Part shown: positions 34,982-43,289 of the stretch, one piece after another | How the letters are laid out: every line of letters starts with the position of its first letter | How positions within the stretch are numbered: the stretch's first letter is position 1 | From: Spirosoma aureum | Lineage (GTDB): Bacteria > Bacteroidota > Bacteroidia > Cytophagales > Spirosomataceae | Assembly (NCBI RefSeq): GCF_011604685.1 | Contig: NZ_CP050063.1 | Coordinates: 186,001 to 250,000 of the forward strand | Length of the DNA stretch: 64,000 nt | Direction of reading: 5' to 3' | The notes under the pieces: model-generated | Seen by the model: only the letters and a program-made list of their open reading frames with translations | Databases searched by the model: none | What the model was told of the DNA's origin: nothing | Translations under genes and position numbers: made by a program

Positions 34982-35497
34982 ATGACTGCGCTCGAATTCA
35001 CTCATCATATTGGAAAAGTGTCCAAGTCGTTGCGCCCGTTCGCACTGCGGCTTACAAAAGATGTTGAAGATGCTAACGACTTATTACAGGATACCCTTTT
35101 AAAAGCCTTTACCAATCGTGATAAATACACAGACGGCACGAACCTGAAGGCATGGTTATACACGATTATGAAGAACACATTCATCACTAACTACCAACGA
35201 ATGGTTCGGAAAAATACATTCATTGATACCACGGATAACCTGCATTACATTAATTCAATGGAAAGCAGTACAGATAATCTGGCTTATTCGTCATTCGCTC
35301 AGGAAGATATTAACCGGGCAGTAAATGGTCTCGACGATACTTATCGGACGCCGTTTATGATGCACTTCCGGGGCTTTAAATATCACGAGATTGCGGCAAA
35401 GCTGGATATCCCTATCGGAACTGTGAAAAACCGGATCCACATTGCCAGAAAAGAGCTTAAAGATCAACTGAAAGTATACGCTCATTTTAATAGTTAA
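34982..35497 (+). CDS. ECF-type RNA polymerase sigma factor
   Basis: 171 residues from the ATG at 34982 (MTALEFTHHIG); the longer frame from 34925 has no support. Region 2 contains DVEDANDLLQDTLLKAF and NLKAWLYTIMKNTFITNYQR (promoter melting and -10 recognition). Region 4 has FMMHFRGFKYHEIAAKLDIPIGTVKNRIHIAR, a clear helix-turn-helix. No anti-sigma gene is next to it. It precedes crtI and crtB; in several Bacteroidota a sigma-70 family gene sits beside carotenoid genes, so control of pigment by light or stress is a reasonable inference. Its own terminator is at 35602-35633. Confidence 0.93.
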   Translation: MTALEFTHHIGKVSKSLRPFALRLTKDVEDANDLLQDTLLKAFTNRDKYTDGTNLKAWLYTIMKNTFITNYQRMVRKNTFIDTTDNLHYINSMESSTDNLAYSSFAQEDINRAVNGLDDTYRTPFMMHFRGFKYHEIAAKLDIPIGTVKNRIHIARKELKDQLKVYAHFNS

Positions 35498-35601
35498 AAA
35501 AAAATTTGTGTACACTGCATATTTGTACGAGACTTTTGTGGCCTTGGTCCGTCTCAAACACATTGATTGAGTAGTTTTTGGTTAAAAAAGAGGAAGGTTC
35601 G

Positions 35602-35633
35602 AAAAGTTGGGTGGGATTCCGCCCAACTTTTTT
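35602..35633 (+). terminator. Terminator after the ECF sigma gene
   Basis: AAAAGTTGGG with complement CCCAACTTTT, 10-bp stem, 10-base loop, T-run. Confidence 0.88.
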
Positions 35634-35702
35634 GTTTATTATACTACTGATATACAGTTCATTACCTATAAATTTTCATTAATTGGCAATACTCATAGCA
35701 GA

Positions 35703-35770
35703 ATTGAGTAATTACGTATTTTAAACAAAAGGGTTAGTCAATTATTTACTCACTTACCCAATTACTCAAT
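35703..35770 (+). repeat. Inverted repeat and phased words upstream of crtI
   Basis: ATTGAGTAATT (35703-35713) is the exact complement of AATTACTCAAT (35760-35770), 46 bases apart. Near the right arm, TTACTCAC, TTACCCAA and TTACTCAA follow each other in 8-base steps (35745-35768). The minus-strand reading contains AATTGGGT, shared with two other spacers. It lies directly ahead of the crtI start; no TAnnTTTG box is seen, so this may be an operator of a differently controlled promoter. Confidence 0.5.
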
Positions 35771-35783
35771 CAACTGCTTCCTA

Positions 35784-37256
35784 ATGCCTCAGCGCATCTT
35801 TGTTATTGGTGCCGGTTTTGCCGGTTTAGCTGCAGCAACCAGCCTGGCCGATAAAGGCTACGACGTTACTATTCTCGAAAAAAATAGTACGCCTGGCGGT
35901 CGGGCACGCGTATTCCAGACGCATGGTTTCACCTTTGATATGGGCCCCAGCTGGTATTGGATGCCCGATGTCTTCGAAACCTACTTTGCCCGTTTTGGCA
36001 AGAAACCATCTGACTATTACAAACTCGTCCGGCTTGATCCTTCTTATTCGGTTGTTTTTGGCCCAGACGAAGCAGTCGATCTGCCTGCCGGTCTGGAAAA
36101 TCTCGAAACGTTATTTGAACAACTAGAACCGGGAAGCGCTCCTCGTCTGCGGGCGTTCCTGAAACAGGCATCGTACAAGTATGATGTTGGTATGAACAAT
36201 TTTGTCTGGAAACCCAGTCGTTCTATTGGGGAATTTTTAAGTCTGAAATTGCTGTATGACGTTACCAGACTTGATGTTTTTCAATCCTTTGCCAGTCATG
36301 TCCGCAAATTCTTCAAAAATCCACGCCTGCTCGAAATCGTAGAATTTCCCGTATTGTTCCTCGGCGCAACGCCAGGCAATACGCCCGCCATGTACAGCTT
36401 GATGAACTATGCCGAAATGGTACTGGGAACGTGGTATCCGATGGGTGGCATGCACGAAATTGTAAAAGCAATGGTCAGTTTGGCCGAAGAAAAAGGCGTT
36501 AAGCTGCTCTTAAATCAGACAGTCCAGAAAATTGACATTGCAAAGGGTAGAGCCCAAAGCATCACCACCGATCAAGGTATTTTTGAAACGGATGTGGTAA
36601 TAGCCGGGGCTGACTATAATCATGTAGAGACAAATCTGGTTGACGCTGTCTATCGTAATTATGATGACAACTATTGGCAAAAACGAGTCATGGCTCCCTC
36701 TTCCCTATTATTTTATTTGGGTGTAAATAAGCGGGTTCCACGTTTGCAGCATCATAATCTCTTCTTCGATGAAGACTTCTCTTTACATGCTCAGGAAATC
36801 TACGAAACGCCCCGTTGGCCGACCAGGCCCTTATTTTATGTGTCGGCCCCCTCAAAAACCGACCCCAGTGTAGCACCCGAAGGATGTGAGAATTTATTCC
36901 TGCTGATTCCTGTTGCCCCTGATCTTACAGATGATGATGCGACCCGTGAGCGCTATTTCGACATCGTTATGACCCGACTGGAAGCCTATGTGGGTGAGGA
37001 AATTCGGAGCAGCCTGATTTATAAGCGAAGTTATGCCCACCGCGATTTCAAGAGTGATTACAACGCTTTTCGGGGAAACGCCTACGGATTGGCAAACACA
37101 CTTAAACAGACTGCCCTGTTAAAACCATCTTTGAAAAACAAAAAAGTGAACAATCTGTTCTACACGGGTCAGCTGACGGTTCCGGGTCCTGGTGTCCCTC
37201 CGTCACTTATCTCAGGCCTTGTCGTTGCGGATGAGGTTGCCAAAGAATTTTTCTAA
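35784..37256 (+). CDS. crtI: Phytoene desaturase (CrtI-type)
   Basis: FAD-dependent desaturase/isomerase of carotenoid synthesis, converting phytoene stepwise to lycopene or a related product. 490 residues. Dinucleotide-binding motif IGAGFAGLAAATSLADKG at residues about 7-24, followed by GGRARVF; the C-terminal CrtI signature LFYTGQLTVPGPGVPPSLISG is present, as expected for bacterial-type phytoene desaturases. Membrane-associated in related enzymes. It is followed after 31 bases by crtB. Confidence 0.96.
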   Translation: MPQRIFVIGAGFAGLAAATSLADKGYDVTILEKNSTPGGRARVFQTHGFTFDMGPSWYWMPDVFETYFARFGKKPSDYYKLVRLDPSYSVVFGPDEAVDLPAGLENLETLFEQLEPGSAPRLRAFLKQASYKYDVGMNNFVWKPSRSIGEFLSLKLLYDVTRLDVFQSFASHVRKFFKNPRLLEIVEFPVLFLGATPGNTPAMYSLMNYAEMVLGTWYPMGGMHEIVKAMVSLAEEKGVKLLLNQTVQKIDIAKGRAQSITTDQGIFETDVVIAGADYNHVETNLVDAVYRNYDDNYWQKRVMAPSSLLFYLGVNKRVPRLQHHNLFFDEDFSLHAQEIYETPRWPTRPLFYVSAPSKTDPSVAPEGCENLFLLIPVAPDLTDDDATRERYFDIVMTRLEAYVGEEIRSSLIYKRSYAHRDFKSDYNAFRGNAYGLANTLKQTALLKPSLKNKKVNNLFYTGQLTVPGPGVPPSLISGLVVADEVAKEFF

Positions 37257-37287
37257 CTTACAGAACTAACCTCTTCCTTTCCAATCT

Positions 37288-38124
37288 ATGATGGCGTTGT
37301 TCAACACAACCGCACTGAAATGTAGTAAACTAATTACAGAGCATTACAGTACGTCTTTCACGTTAGGCATTAAAACGCTTGACCGCAGGTTTCACATGCC
37401 TATCTACGCAATCTATGGATTCGTTCGATATGCCGATGAGATTGTTGATACGTTTCATGATTACGATAAGAAGACGCTACTTGCCCGTTTTAAGCACGAC
37501 ACTTACCAGGCCATCGAAGAGGGTATCAGCCTAAATCCCATCCTGCAATCATTTCAACTCGTTGTTAAACAATACAAAATTGAGCACGAATTGATTGATT
37601 CCTTCCTGAAAAGTATGGAAATGGACCTGTATTTTCAGGATTATGATGCAGAAGGATACAATGAATACATTTACGGCTCAGCCGAAGTAGTGGGGCTGAT
37701 GTGCCTACGGGTTTTCTGTGAAGGTAATTATTCCGAATTTGACCGCTTGTGTGAGCCCGCTCGTAAACTAGGGTCAGCGTTTCAAAAGGTTAATTTTCTT
37801 CGCGACTTAAAGAGCGATTTTGTTGATCGGGGCCGTACCTACTTTCCGGGGGTGAATTTCAATGAATTTGGTTGCGATGCCAAGCTCGTTATAGAAAATG
37901 ACATCCAGTGTGACTTCGATGAAGCCTATAAAGGTATCATGAACCTTCCGCGTGGGGCTAAACTGGGCGTTTATTTAGCGTATGCTTACTACCAGACCTT
38001 ATTCAACAAAATTAAGCAGTTACCCGCTTCCAGAATTCAAAACGAACGAATTCGGGTTCCTAATCCGCAAAAACTAGCGCTTCTGGCACAAACCTATTTA
38101 AAGTTTCGACTGAATGTAATTTAG
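37288..38124 (+). CDS. crtB: Phytoene synthase (CrtB-type)
   Basis: Squalene/phytoene synthase family enzyme that joins two geranylgeranyl diphosphate molecules head to head to give phytoene. 278 residues. First aspartate motif YADEIVDTF near 51-59 and second motif FLRDLKSDFVDRGRTYFP near 170-187 match the DxxxD pattern that binds Mg2+-diphosphate. With crtI it forms a minimal lycopene-producing pair; cyclase and hydroxylase genes are not in the window. ATG at 37288 is directly followed by a second ATG. Confidence 0.95.
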   Translation: MMALFNTTALKCSKLITEHYSTSFTLGIKTLDRRFHMPIYAIYGFVRYADEIVDTFHDYDKKTLLARFKHDTYQAIEEGISLNPILQSFQLVVKQYKIEHELIDSFLKSMEMDLYFQDYDAEGYNEYIYGSAEVVGLMCLRVFCEGNYSEFDRLCEPARKLGSAFQKVNFLRDLKSDFVDRGRTYFPGVNFNEFGCDAKLVIENDIQCDFDEAYKGIMNLPRGAKLGVYLAYAYYQTLFNKIKQLPASRIQNERIRVPNPQKLALLAQTYLKFRLNVI

Positions 38125-38188
38125 GTTACGGCCATAGTATACTCTAACTAATGAGGTAACTGTTATTCAGCCCTGCGTCCCTTTTCGC

Positions 38189-38196
38189 TATCTTTG
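38189..38196 (+). promoter_or_regulatory. -7 box (TATCTTTG) for gatB
   Basis: TAnnTTTG match; predicted start near 38201, 20 bases before the gatB ATG. No clear -33 element. Confidence 0.5.
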
Positions 38197-38220
38197 CTAT
38201 AAATCATATAGTTTCTGTCA

Positions 38221-39726
38221 ATGGTAGCCGAAGCGAACTCTTCGCCGGAGGTGCTGGCGCAGCCAACCGAAGTCCGATACGAAGCCGTAATCGGGCTGGA
38301 AGTGCACTGCCAGCTACTTACCCAAAGCAAAATCTTTGCCGCCGACGCCAATGCGTTCGGTGCCGAACCAAATACGAATATCAGTGTCATTACACTTGGT
38401 CATCCTGGCACGCTCCCTAAATTGAATCGTAAGGCCGTTGAGTATGCCGTTCGTATAGGATTAGCCTGCGGTAGTGAGATTACACGCCATAATATCTTCG
38501 CCCGAAAAAATTATTTTTATCCTGATTTACCTAAAGGATACCAGCTTTCGCAGGACAAAGGCCCGATTTGTGTGGGTGGTGGTATTTTAGTGAAAGCAAA
38601 AGATCCTCAAACGGGGCAATCGTATCAAACAACAATTCAGTTACACCATATTCATCTTGAAGAAGACGCCGGTAAGTCCATTCACGATGGCGACGAGTGG
38701 GCAACACAGCTCGACTACAACCGCGCCGGAACTCCTCTCATTGAGATGGTTACCGACCCCTGTATTCGCACTGCCGATGAAGCAGGACAGTATCTGACCG
38801 AAGTTCGCCGGTTGGTGCGCTATCTGGACATTTGTGACGGGAACATGGAAGAGGGGTCCCTGCGGTGCGACGTCAATGTTTCCATACGGCCCAGGGGTGC
38901 GACTAATTTAGGTACGAAAGTTGAAGTAAAAAACCTGAACTCTATTCGGAACGTAATGCGCGCAGTCGATAGCGAATTTAAACGGCAGGTTGAGATTGTC
39001 GAGTCAGGTGGGCGAATTATTCAGGAAACCCGCACCTTCGACGCTTCTACTGGTTTAAGCTATGCCATGCGCGAAAAGGAAACGATGAACGATTATCGGT
39101 ATTTTCCTGATCCTGACCTTACACCCGTGGTTATTTCGGATGCCTGGTTGGCCGATATTCAATCCAGAATGCCCATGCTTCCGGCTGAGCTTTACCAGAA
39201 GTTTACAACGCACTATGGCTTACCAGATTACGATGCGGCTCTTTTAACCGACTCGAAAGAACTGGCCGACTATTACGAAGCTGTTTGCAGGCATACATCC
39301 AACTACAAGGCAGCGTCGAACTGGATTATGGGGCCTGTCAAAAGCCAGCTCACCGAAAAAATGCTGCGTGATCGTCAATTCCCAATCTCGGCCGAACGAC
39401 TGGCCTCCCTAATCGGATTGGTTGACAACGGCACTATCAGTCAAACGGCGGCCCAGCAAGTGCTTACTTTACTGATTGCACAACCCGATGCAATAGCGGA
39501 AGAGTTAGCCCAAACACATGGTTTGATTCAGAATCGCAATACAGATGCATTGCAATCGTTGGTAGAAGAAGTACTGACAGCCTGGCCCGACAAAGTAGCT
39601 CAATACCGTAAAGGCAAGAAGAATTTACTAGGGATGTTTGTGGGCGAAGTGATGAAAAAATCAAAAGGCTCTGCCGACCCTAAATTGGTGAATGAATTAG
39701 TAACGAAGACACTACAAACAACATGA
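38221..39726 (+). CDS. gatB: Asp/Glu-tRNA amidotransferase subunit B
   Basis: Subunit of GatCAB, which converts misacylated Glu-tRNA(Gln) or Asp-tRNA(Asn) to the correct amidated form. 501 residues. The family features are clear: GLEVHCQLLTQSKIFA near the start, the catalytic-core DYNRAGTPLIEMVTDP, EGSLRCDVNVSIRP and EVKNLNSIRNV, and a C-terminal YqeY-like tRNA-binding domain. gatA and gatC are not in the window. The stop codon overlaps the next start by four bases (ATGA). Confidence 0.98.
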   Translation: MVAEANSSPEVLAQPTEVRYEAVIGLEVHCQLLTQSKIFAADANAFGAEPNTNISVITLGHPGTLPKLNRKAVEYAVRIGLACGSEITRHNIFARKNYFYPDLPKGYQLSQDKGPICVGGGILVKAKDPQTGQSYQTTIQLHHIHLEEDAGKSIHDGDEWATQLDYNRAGTPLIEMVTDPCIRTADEAGQYLTEVRRLVRYLDICDGNMEEGSLRCDVNVSIRPRGATNLGTKVEVKNLNSIRNVMRAVDSEFKRQVEIVESGGRIIQETRTFDASTGLSYAMREKETMNDYRYFPDPDLTPVVISDAWLADIQSRMPMLPAELYQKFTTHYGLPDYDAALLTDSKELADYYEAVCRHTSNYKAASNWIMGPVKSQLTEKMLRDRQFPISAERLASLIGLVDNGTISQTAAQQVLTLLIAQPDAIAEELAQTHGLIQNRNTDALQSLVEEVLTAWPDKVAQYRKGKKNLLGMFVGEVMKKSKGSADPKLVNELVTKTLQTT

Positions 39727-40856
39727 AAAACCTGTTTTTGAGCGTAGCTGGCTTTTTAGTCATCGGTTTTGCGGCCAATGCACAAACGACAAAGCCCTTT
39801 ACCGTAACTGGAAAGATTAAAAACTCACCTCCAGGAAGCTTTGTTTACCTGGAAGCCAACTCGCAGCCGACCCGCAAACTAGATTCTGCGAAAGTAGAAG
39901 CAGGAGCGTTTACGTTAAACGGCAAAGTAGCGGATGGCGGTGAAGTATTTGTACTGAATGTAGGCGGTGGTCAGAAACTGGCATTGCTTGTTGAAGGCGG
40001 AGAAACGCTTAACGTAACGGCTGATGGTTACCGTATGGATGCCAAAACCGGTCAGACGGGCAAAGCCACCATCACTGGCTCTAAAAACATGGAGTACTAC
40101 GAGAAACTCTTGACGCTACGCACCGACATGGAAACCCGCGTGTCGAACTGGAACAAGCAGGTTGCAGCCGCTACTGAAAAGAAGGACAATAAGCGTATTG
40201 CCCAAATCGAACAGGAATATCAGAACGCCGAGCAGGAGGTTGTCAACAAAGTAAAGGCTATGCTTCCCGATATGGGAACATCCCTCGTATCGTTGTTTGC
40301 CTTGAATTTCATCAATATTGATAATGACTTCGCGACTTATGATGCCCTGGCACAGCGTTTTGAAAAAGAGAACCCCAACAGTCCTCACGCCAAATCACTA
40401 ATTGGTCGGGTAGCCCGAATCAAAGGCGTTATGGTTGGTGCACAAGCTCCCGAAATTGCCCTTAGCGACACAACCGGCAACCCCATTCCATTGTCATCAC
40501 TACGGGGCAAGTATGTTCTGCTTGATTTCTGGGCGTCTTGGTGCGGCCCTTGCCGCATGGAGAATCCGAACGTTGTGCGGATGTATAACAAGTTTAAAGA
40601 CAAAGGTTTTGCCATCTACAGCGTTTCGCTCGATCAGACAAAAGGCAACTGGACCAAGGCAATCCGCAACGATAACCTCACCTGGACCCACGTTTCTGAC
40701 TTAAAATATTGGCAATCGGCTGCGGCTCAACAATACGGCGTTCAGGCGATCCCGGCGACCTTTCTTTTGGATAAAGAAGGTAAAATCATTGCCAAGAACC
40801 TGCGGGGCGATGCTTTGGAGCAGAAACTTGAGGAAATCCTGAAAGGTGGTCAATAG
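39723..40856 (+). CDS. DUF4369-TlpA type thiol-disulfide oxidoreductase
   Basis: 377 residues. Signal peptide MKNLFLSVAGFLVIGFAANA, then an N-terminal DUF4369 domain (about 25-130), a Lys/Glu-rich linker, and a C-terminal thioredoxin-like domain with WASWCGPC (Cys274 and Cys277). Such fusions are abundant in Bacteroidota and are believed to work in the periplasm on disulfides or cytochrome maturation; the exact client is unknown. Translation is probably coupled to gatB through the ATGA overlap, although no functional link is obvious. Followed by a strong terminator. Confidence 0.93.
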   Translation: MKNLFLSVAGFLVIGFAANAQTTKPFTVTGKIKNSPPGSFVYLEANSQPTRKLDSAKVEAGAFTLNGKVADGGEVFVLNVGGGQKLALLVEGGETLNVTADGYRMDAKTGQTGKATITGSKNMEYYEKLLTLRTDMETRVSNWNKQVAAATEKKDNKRIAQIEQEYQNAEQEVVNKVKAMLPDMGTSLVSLFALNFINIDNDFATYDALAQRFEKENPNSPHAKSLIGRVARIKGVMVGAQAPEIALSDTTGNPIPLSSLRGKYVLLDFWASWCGPCRMENPNVVRMYNKFKDKGFAIYSVSLDQTKGNWTKAIRNDNLTWTHVSDLKYWQSAAAQQYGVQAIPATFLLDKEGKIIAKNLRGDALEQKLEEILKGGQ

Positions 40857-40882
40857 GTTAAACACAAGTTATTAGTTTTGCA

Positions 40883-40915
40883 GGGTCAGGTTATTAACCT
40901 GGCCCTTTTTTTTTT
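40883..40915 (+). terminator. Terminator of the gatB operon
   Basis: GGGTCAGGTT with AACCTGGCCC (one wobble), 3-base loop, then ten T. Confidence 0.93.
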
Positions 40916-40983
40916 GCTACCTGCCCAAAAGGCTGCTTCATCACTAGCTACCTTACTAATTCGTACACTCATTCATTAAAAAA

Positions 40984-41787
40984 ATGAAAATTGCTATTGT
41001 TGGCTGCGGCAACATGGGGATGGCATTTGCCAAATCATTTCTACAATATGATCTGGTAAAAAAAGATGACCTGCTGCTGATCGAAAAAAGTACTGACCGT
41101 TCTGAAGCACTTAAAAATGAAAAAGCGGGCGTTGTGGTCGATACCATTGGGCCCCACGTTGGCCAGACTGATTTAGTGATCCTGTCGGTAAAGCCGCAGG
41201 ATTTTAACAGCGTTTACGAAGCGCTCCGGGACGTTGTGCAGCCCAATCAGATCATTTTGTCGATCATGGCCGGTATCCCAATCGCTCAGATTCAGGAAAA
41301 GCTTGCCCATCCGCTGGTAGTACGTGCCATGCCAAATACGCCCGCTATGTTGGGAATGGGCATTACAGGCTTTACCGCGGCTAAAGAAGTCGATTTAGCC
41401 AGCCTCCGCCGGGTCGAAAATCTCATTAATGCCACAGGCCGGTCTATTTTTCTGGAAGATGAAGCCATGCTTGACGCCGTAACGGCCCTTAGCGGTAGTG
41501 GTCCTGCTTATTTTTATTACGTTGTGAAGGCAATGATTGAAGCCGGCAAACAAATGGGTTTTGATGATGCGGTTTCTGCTCTTTTGGTTAAACAGACTAT
41601 GCTGGGCGCTTACCACCTCATTAATACAGCGGATAAGTCACTCGATGAACTCATTAAGGCTGTTGCTTCTAAAGGTGGCACTACCGAAGCCGCATTACGC
41701 ACCTTTGAAGCCGGTGCGCTCAGTGATACACTAGTGGCAGGAATTAAAGCAGCACAAGTACGAGCAACGGAGTTGTCTAAAGGATAG
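40984..41787 (+). CDS. proC: Pyrroline-5-carboxylate reductase
   Basis: NAD(P)H-dependent last enzyme of proline synthesis; 267 residues. Nucleotide-binding GCGNMGMAFAKSFL at 7-20, the VKPQDF motif near 70, VVRAMPNTPAMLGMG near 115-129, and the C-terminal signature ALSGSGPAYFYYVVKAMIEAG. It is monocistronic between two terminators. Confidence 0.97.
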   Translation: MKIAIVGCGNMGMAFAKSFLQYDLVKKDDLLLIEKSTDRSEALKNEKAGVVVDTIGPHVGQTDLVILSVKPQDFNSVYEALRDVVQPNQIILSIMAGIPIAQIQEKLAHPLVVRAMPNTPAMLGMGITGFTAAKEVDLASLRRVENLINATGRSIFLEDEAMLDAVTALSGSGPAYFYYVVKAMIEAGKQMGFDDAVSALLVKQTMLGAYHLINTADKSLDELIKAVASKGGTTEAALRTFEAGALSDTLVAGIKAAQVRATELSKG

Positions 41788-41802
41788 AGCTTTAAATCGA
41801 TA

Positions 41803-41844
41803 GTCTGGGTCGGATCAGGAAAATACCCTACTGCCGACCCAGAC
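41803..41844. terminator. Bidirectional hairpin between convergent proC and purB
   Basis: Perfect 11-bp stem GTCTGGGTCGG/CCGACCCAGAC with a 20-base loop. Little T-tract on either side. Confidence 0.65.
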
Positions 41845-41852
41845 GAATGCTA

Positions 41853-43193
41853 TTACAAACCCGTATAGCTGAACGGAGTTATAGCCCGCAATTCGGCTTT
41901 CACAGCGTCTGATATAGTCAATTCGTCGATAAATTCCCGAATTGTATCAGCCGTAATTTTCTGATTCGTACGGGTAAGTGCTTTCAACGCTTCATAAGGC
42001 TGCGGATAGCCCTCGCGTCGTAGAATTGTCTGTATTCCTTCCGCAACAACCGCCCAGTTATCATCGAGATCAGCGTGGATGGCGGCCGGATTGAGTTCAA
42101 GTTTATTTAGGCCTTTTAGTAGCGATTTCAGTGCGATAACCGAATGAGAAAACGGAACACCAAGGCTTCTTAGTACGGTTGAATCGGTCAAATCGCGTTG
42201 GAGCCGGGAGATAGGCAACTTACCGGAAAGATGCTCGAATAAGGCATTGGCAATGCCCAGATTCCCTTCCGAATTTTCAAAATCGATCGGATTGACTTTG
42301 TGAGGCATAGCAGAAGAACCAACTTCGCCCTCTTTCAGCTTCTGCTTGAAATAGTTCATGGACACGTAGGTCCAGATGTCACGGTCAAGATCGATCAGAA
42401 TCGTATTTAGTCGCTTATAAGCATCGAGAGTAGCGGCCAGCATATCATAATGCTCGATCTGGGTCGTAAATTGGCTGCGTACCATACCCAGACTTTCCAC
42501 AAATTGATCACCGAATTTCTTCCAGTCCTCGTTCGGATAAGCAACTGCGTGGGCGTTAAAATTTCCCGTCGCGCCACCAAACTTAGCTGCTGTTGGAATA
42601 CCAGCCAGCAATTGTAGTTGTTTTTCAATACGTTCGACAAATACCAGCAATTCTTTCCCTAACCGGGTGGGCGACGCTGGTTGACCATGGGTTTTAGCCA
42701 GCATGGGGATATCTTTCCACTGCTCAGCTAACTGTTGCAGCCGAACGAATACGTCCCGATAAAGGGGCGTAATTTCGGTATTGAGAGCGTCGCTGAGTGA
42801 TAACGGAATAGCTGTATTATTAATATCCTGCGAAGTCAGCCCAAAGTGTACAAACTCAAGATAAGGCTCTACCGGTGACCCTTTCAGTTTTTCTTTAATA
42901 AAGTACTCAACGGCTTTTACATCGTGATTGGTCGTCTTTTCGATGTCTTTGATGCGCAAAGCGTCTGCTTCTGTAAAGTTTTCATACAAAGCCCGGAGAA
43001 TCGGAAACTGGGTGGGCTCAACACCCGCTAGCTGCGGAACTGGCCAGTTGCAAAGCGCGATAAAGTATTCGATTTCGATACGAACCCGGTAGTGAATGAG
43101 CCCATATTCCGAAAAATAAGGAGCCAGGCTTTCAACCTGGCGTCGGTAGCGACCGTCAACGGGCGATATGGCCGTTAATGCTGATAAATCCAT
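41853..43193 (-). CDS. purB: Adenylosuccinate lyase
   Basis: Cleaves SAICAR and adenylosuccinate in purine synthesis; 446 residues. It begins MDLSALTAISPVDGRY, and has THGQPASPTRLGKE and the fumarase-superfamily signature GSSAMPHKVNPIDFENSEGNLG near 290. The start is the ATG at 43193; an upstream in-frame TTG (43205) would coincide with the predicted transcription start set by the TACCTTTG box at 43210-43217, giving the ATG a leader of about 12 bases. A 68-base palindrome lies just upstream. Confidence 0.97.
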   Translation of the reverse strand: MDLSALTAISPVDGRYRRQVESLAPYFSEYGLIHYRVRIEIEYFIALCNWPVPQLAGVEPTQFPILRALYENFTEADALRIKDIEKTTNHDVKAVEYFIKEKLKGSPVEPYLEFVHFGLTSQDINNTAIPLSLSDALNTEITPLYRDVFVRLQQLAEQWKDIPMLAKTHGQPASPTRLGKELLVFVERIEKQLQLLAGIPTAAKFGGATGNFNAHAVAYPNEDWKKFGDQFVESLGMVRSQFTTQIEHYDMLAATLDAYKRLNTILIDLDRDIWTYVSMNYFKQKLKEGEVGSSAMPHKVNPIDFENSEGNLGIANALFEHLSGKLPISRLQRDLTDSTVLRSLGVPFSHSVIALKSLLKGLNKLELNPAAIHADLDDNWAVVAEGIQTILRREGYPQPYEALKALTRTNQKITADTIREFIDELTISDAVKAELRAITPFSYTGL

Positions 43194-43209
43194 ACGGTAA
43201 AGCAAAATG

Positions 43210-43217
43210 CAAAGGTA
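43210..43217 (-). promoter_or_regulatory. -7 box (TACCTTTG) for purB
   Basis: TAnnTTTG match on the minus strand overlapping the end of palindrome D by two bases. The -33 region would lie inside the palindrome arm. Confidence 0.5.
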
Positions 43218-43283
43218 ACGCCAATAGCATTAGAACCTCCCGAAAGTTCTAATTTTCGGGAGGTTCTAATGCTATTGGCGTTA
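43216..43283. repeat. Perfect palindrome D with a competing inner hairpin
   Basis: 30-bp perfect arms (43216-43245 and 43254-43283) around an 8-base loop. The loop GTTCTAAT (43246-43253) repeats part of the right arm, so the left-arm segment ATTAGAAC can pair with either the loop or the right arm. It lies 7 bases past the stop codon of the 43290-44735 gene and abuts the purB promoter. Confidence 0.8.
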
Positions 43284-43289
43284 GGTCAA

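Noticed and set aside
43194..43205. TTG start four codons before the purB ATG
   Set aside because: It would coincide with the predicted transcription start, and the family begins at the later Met.
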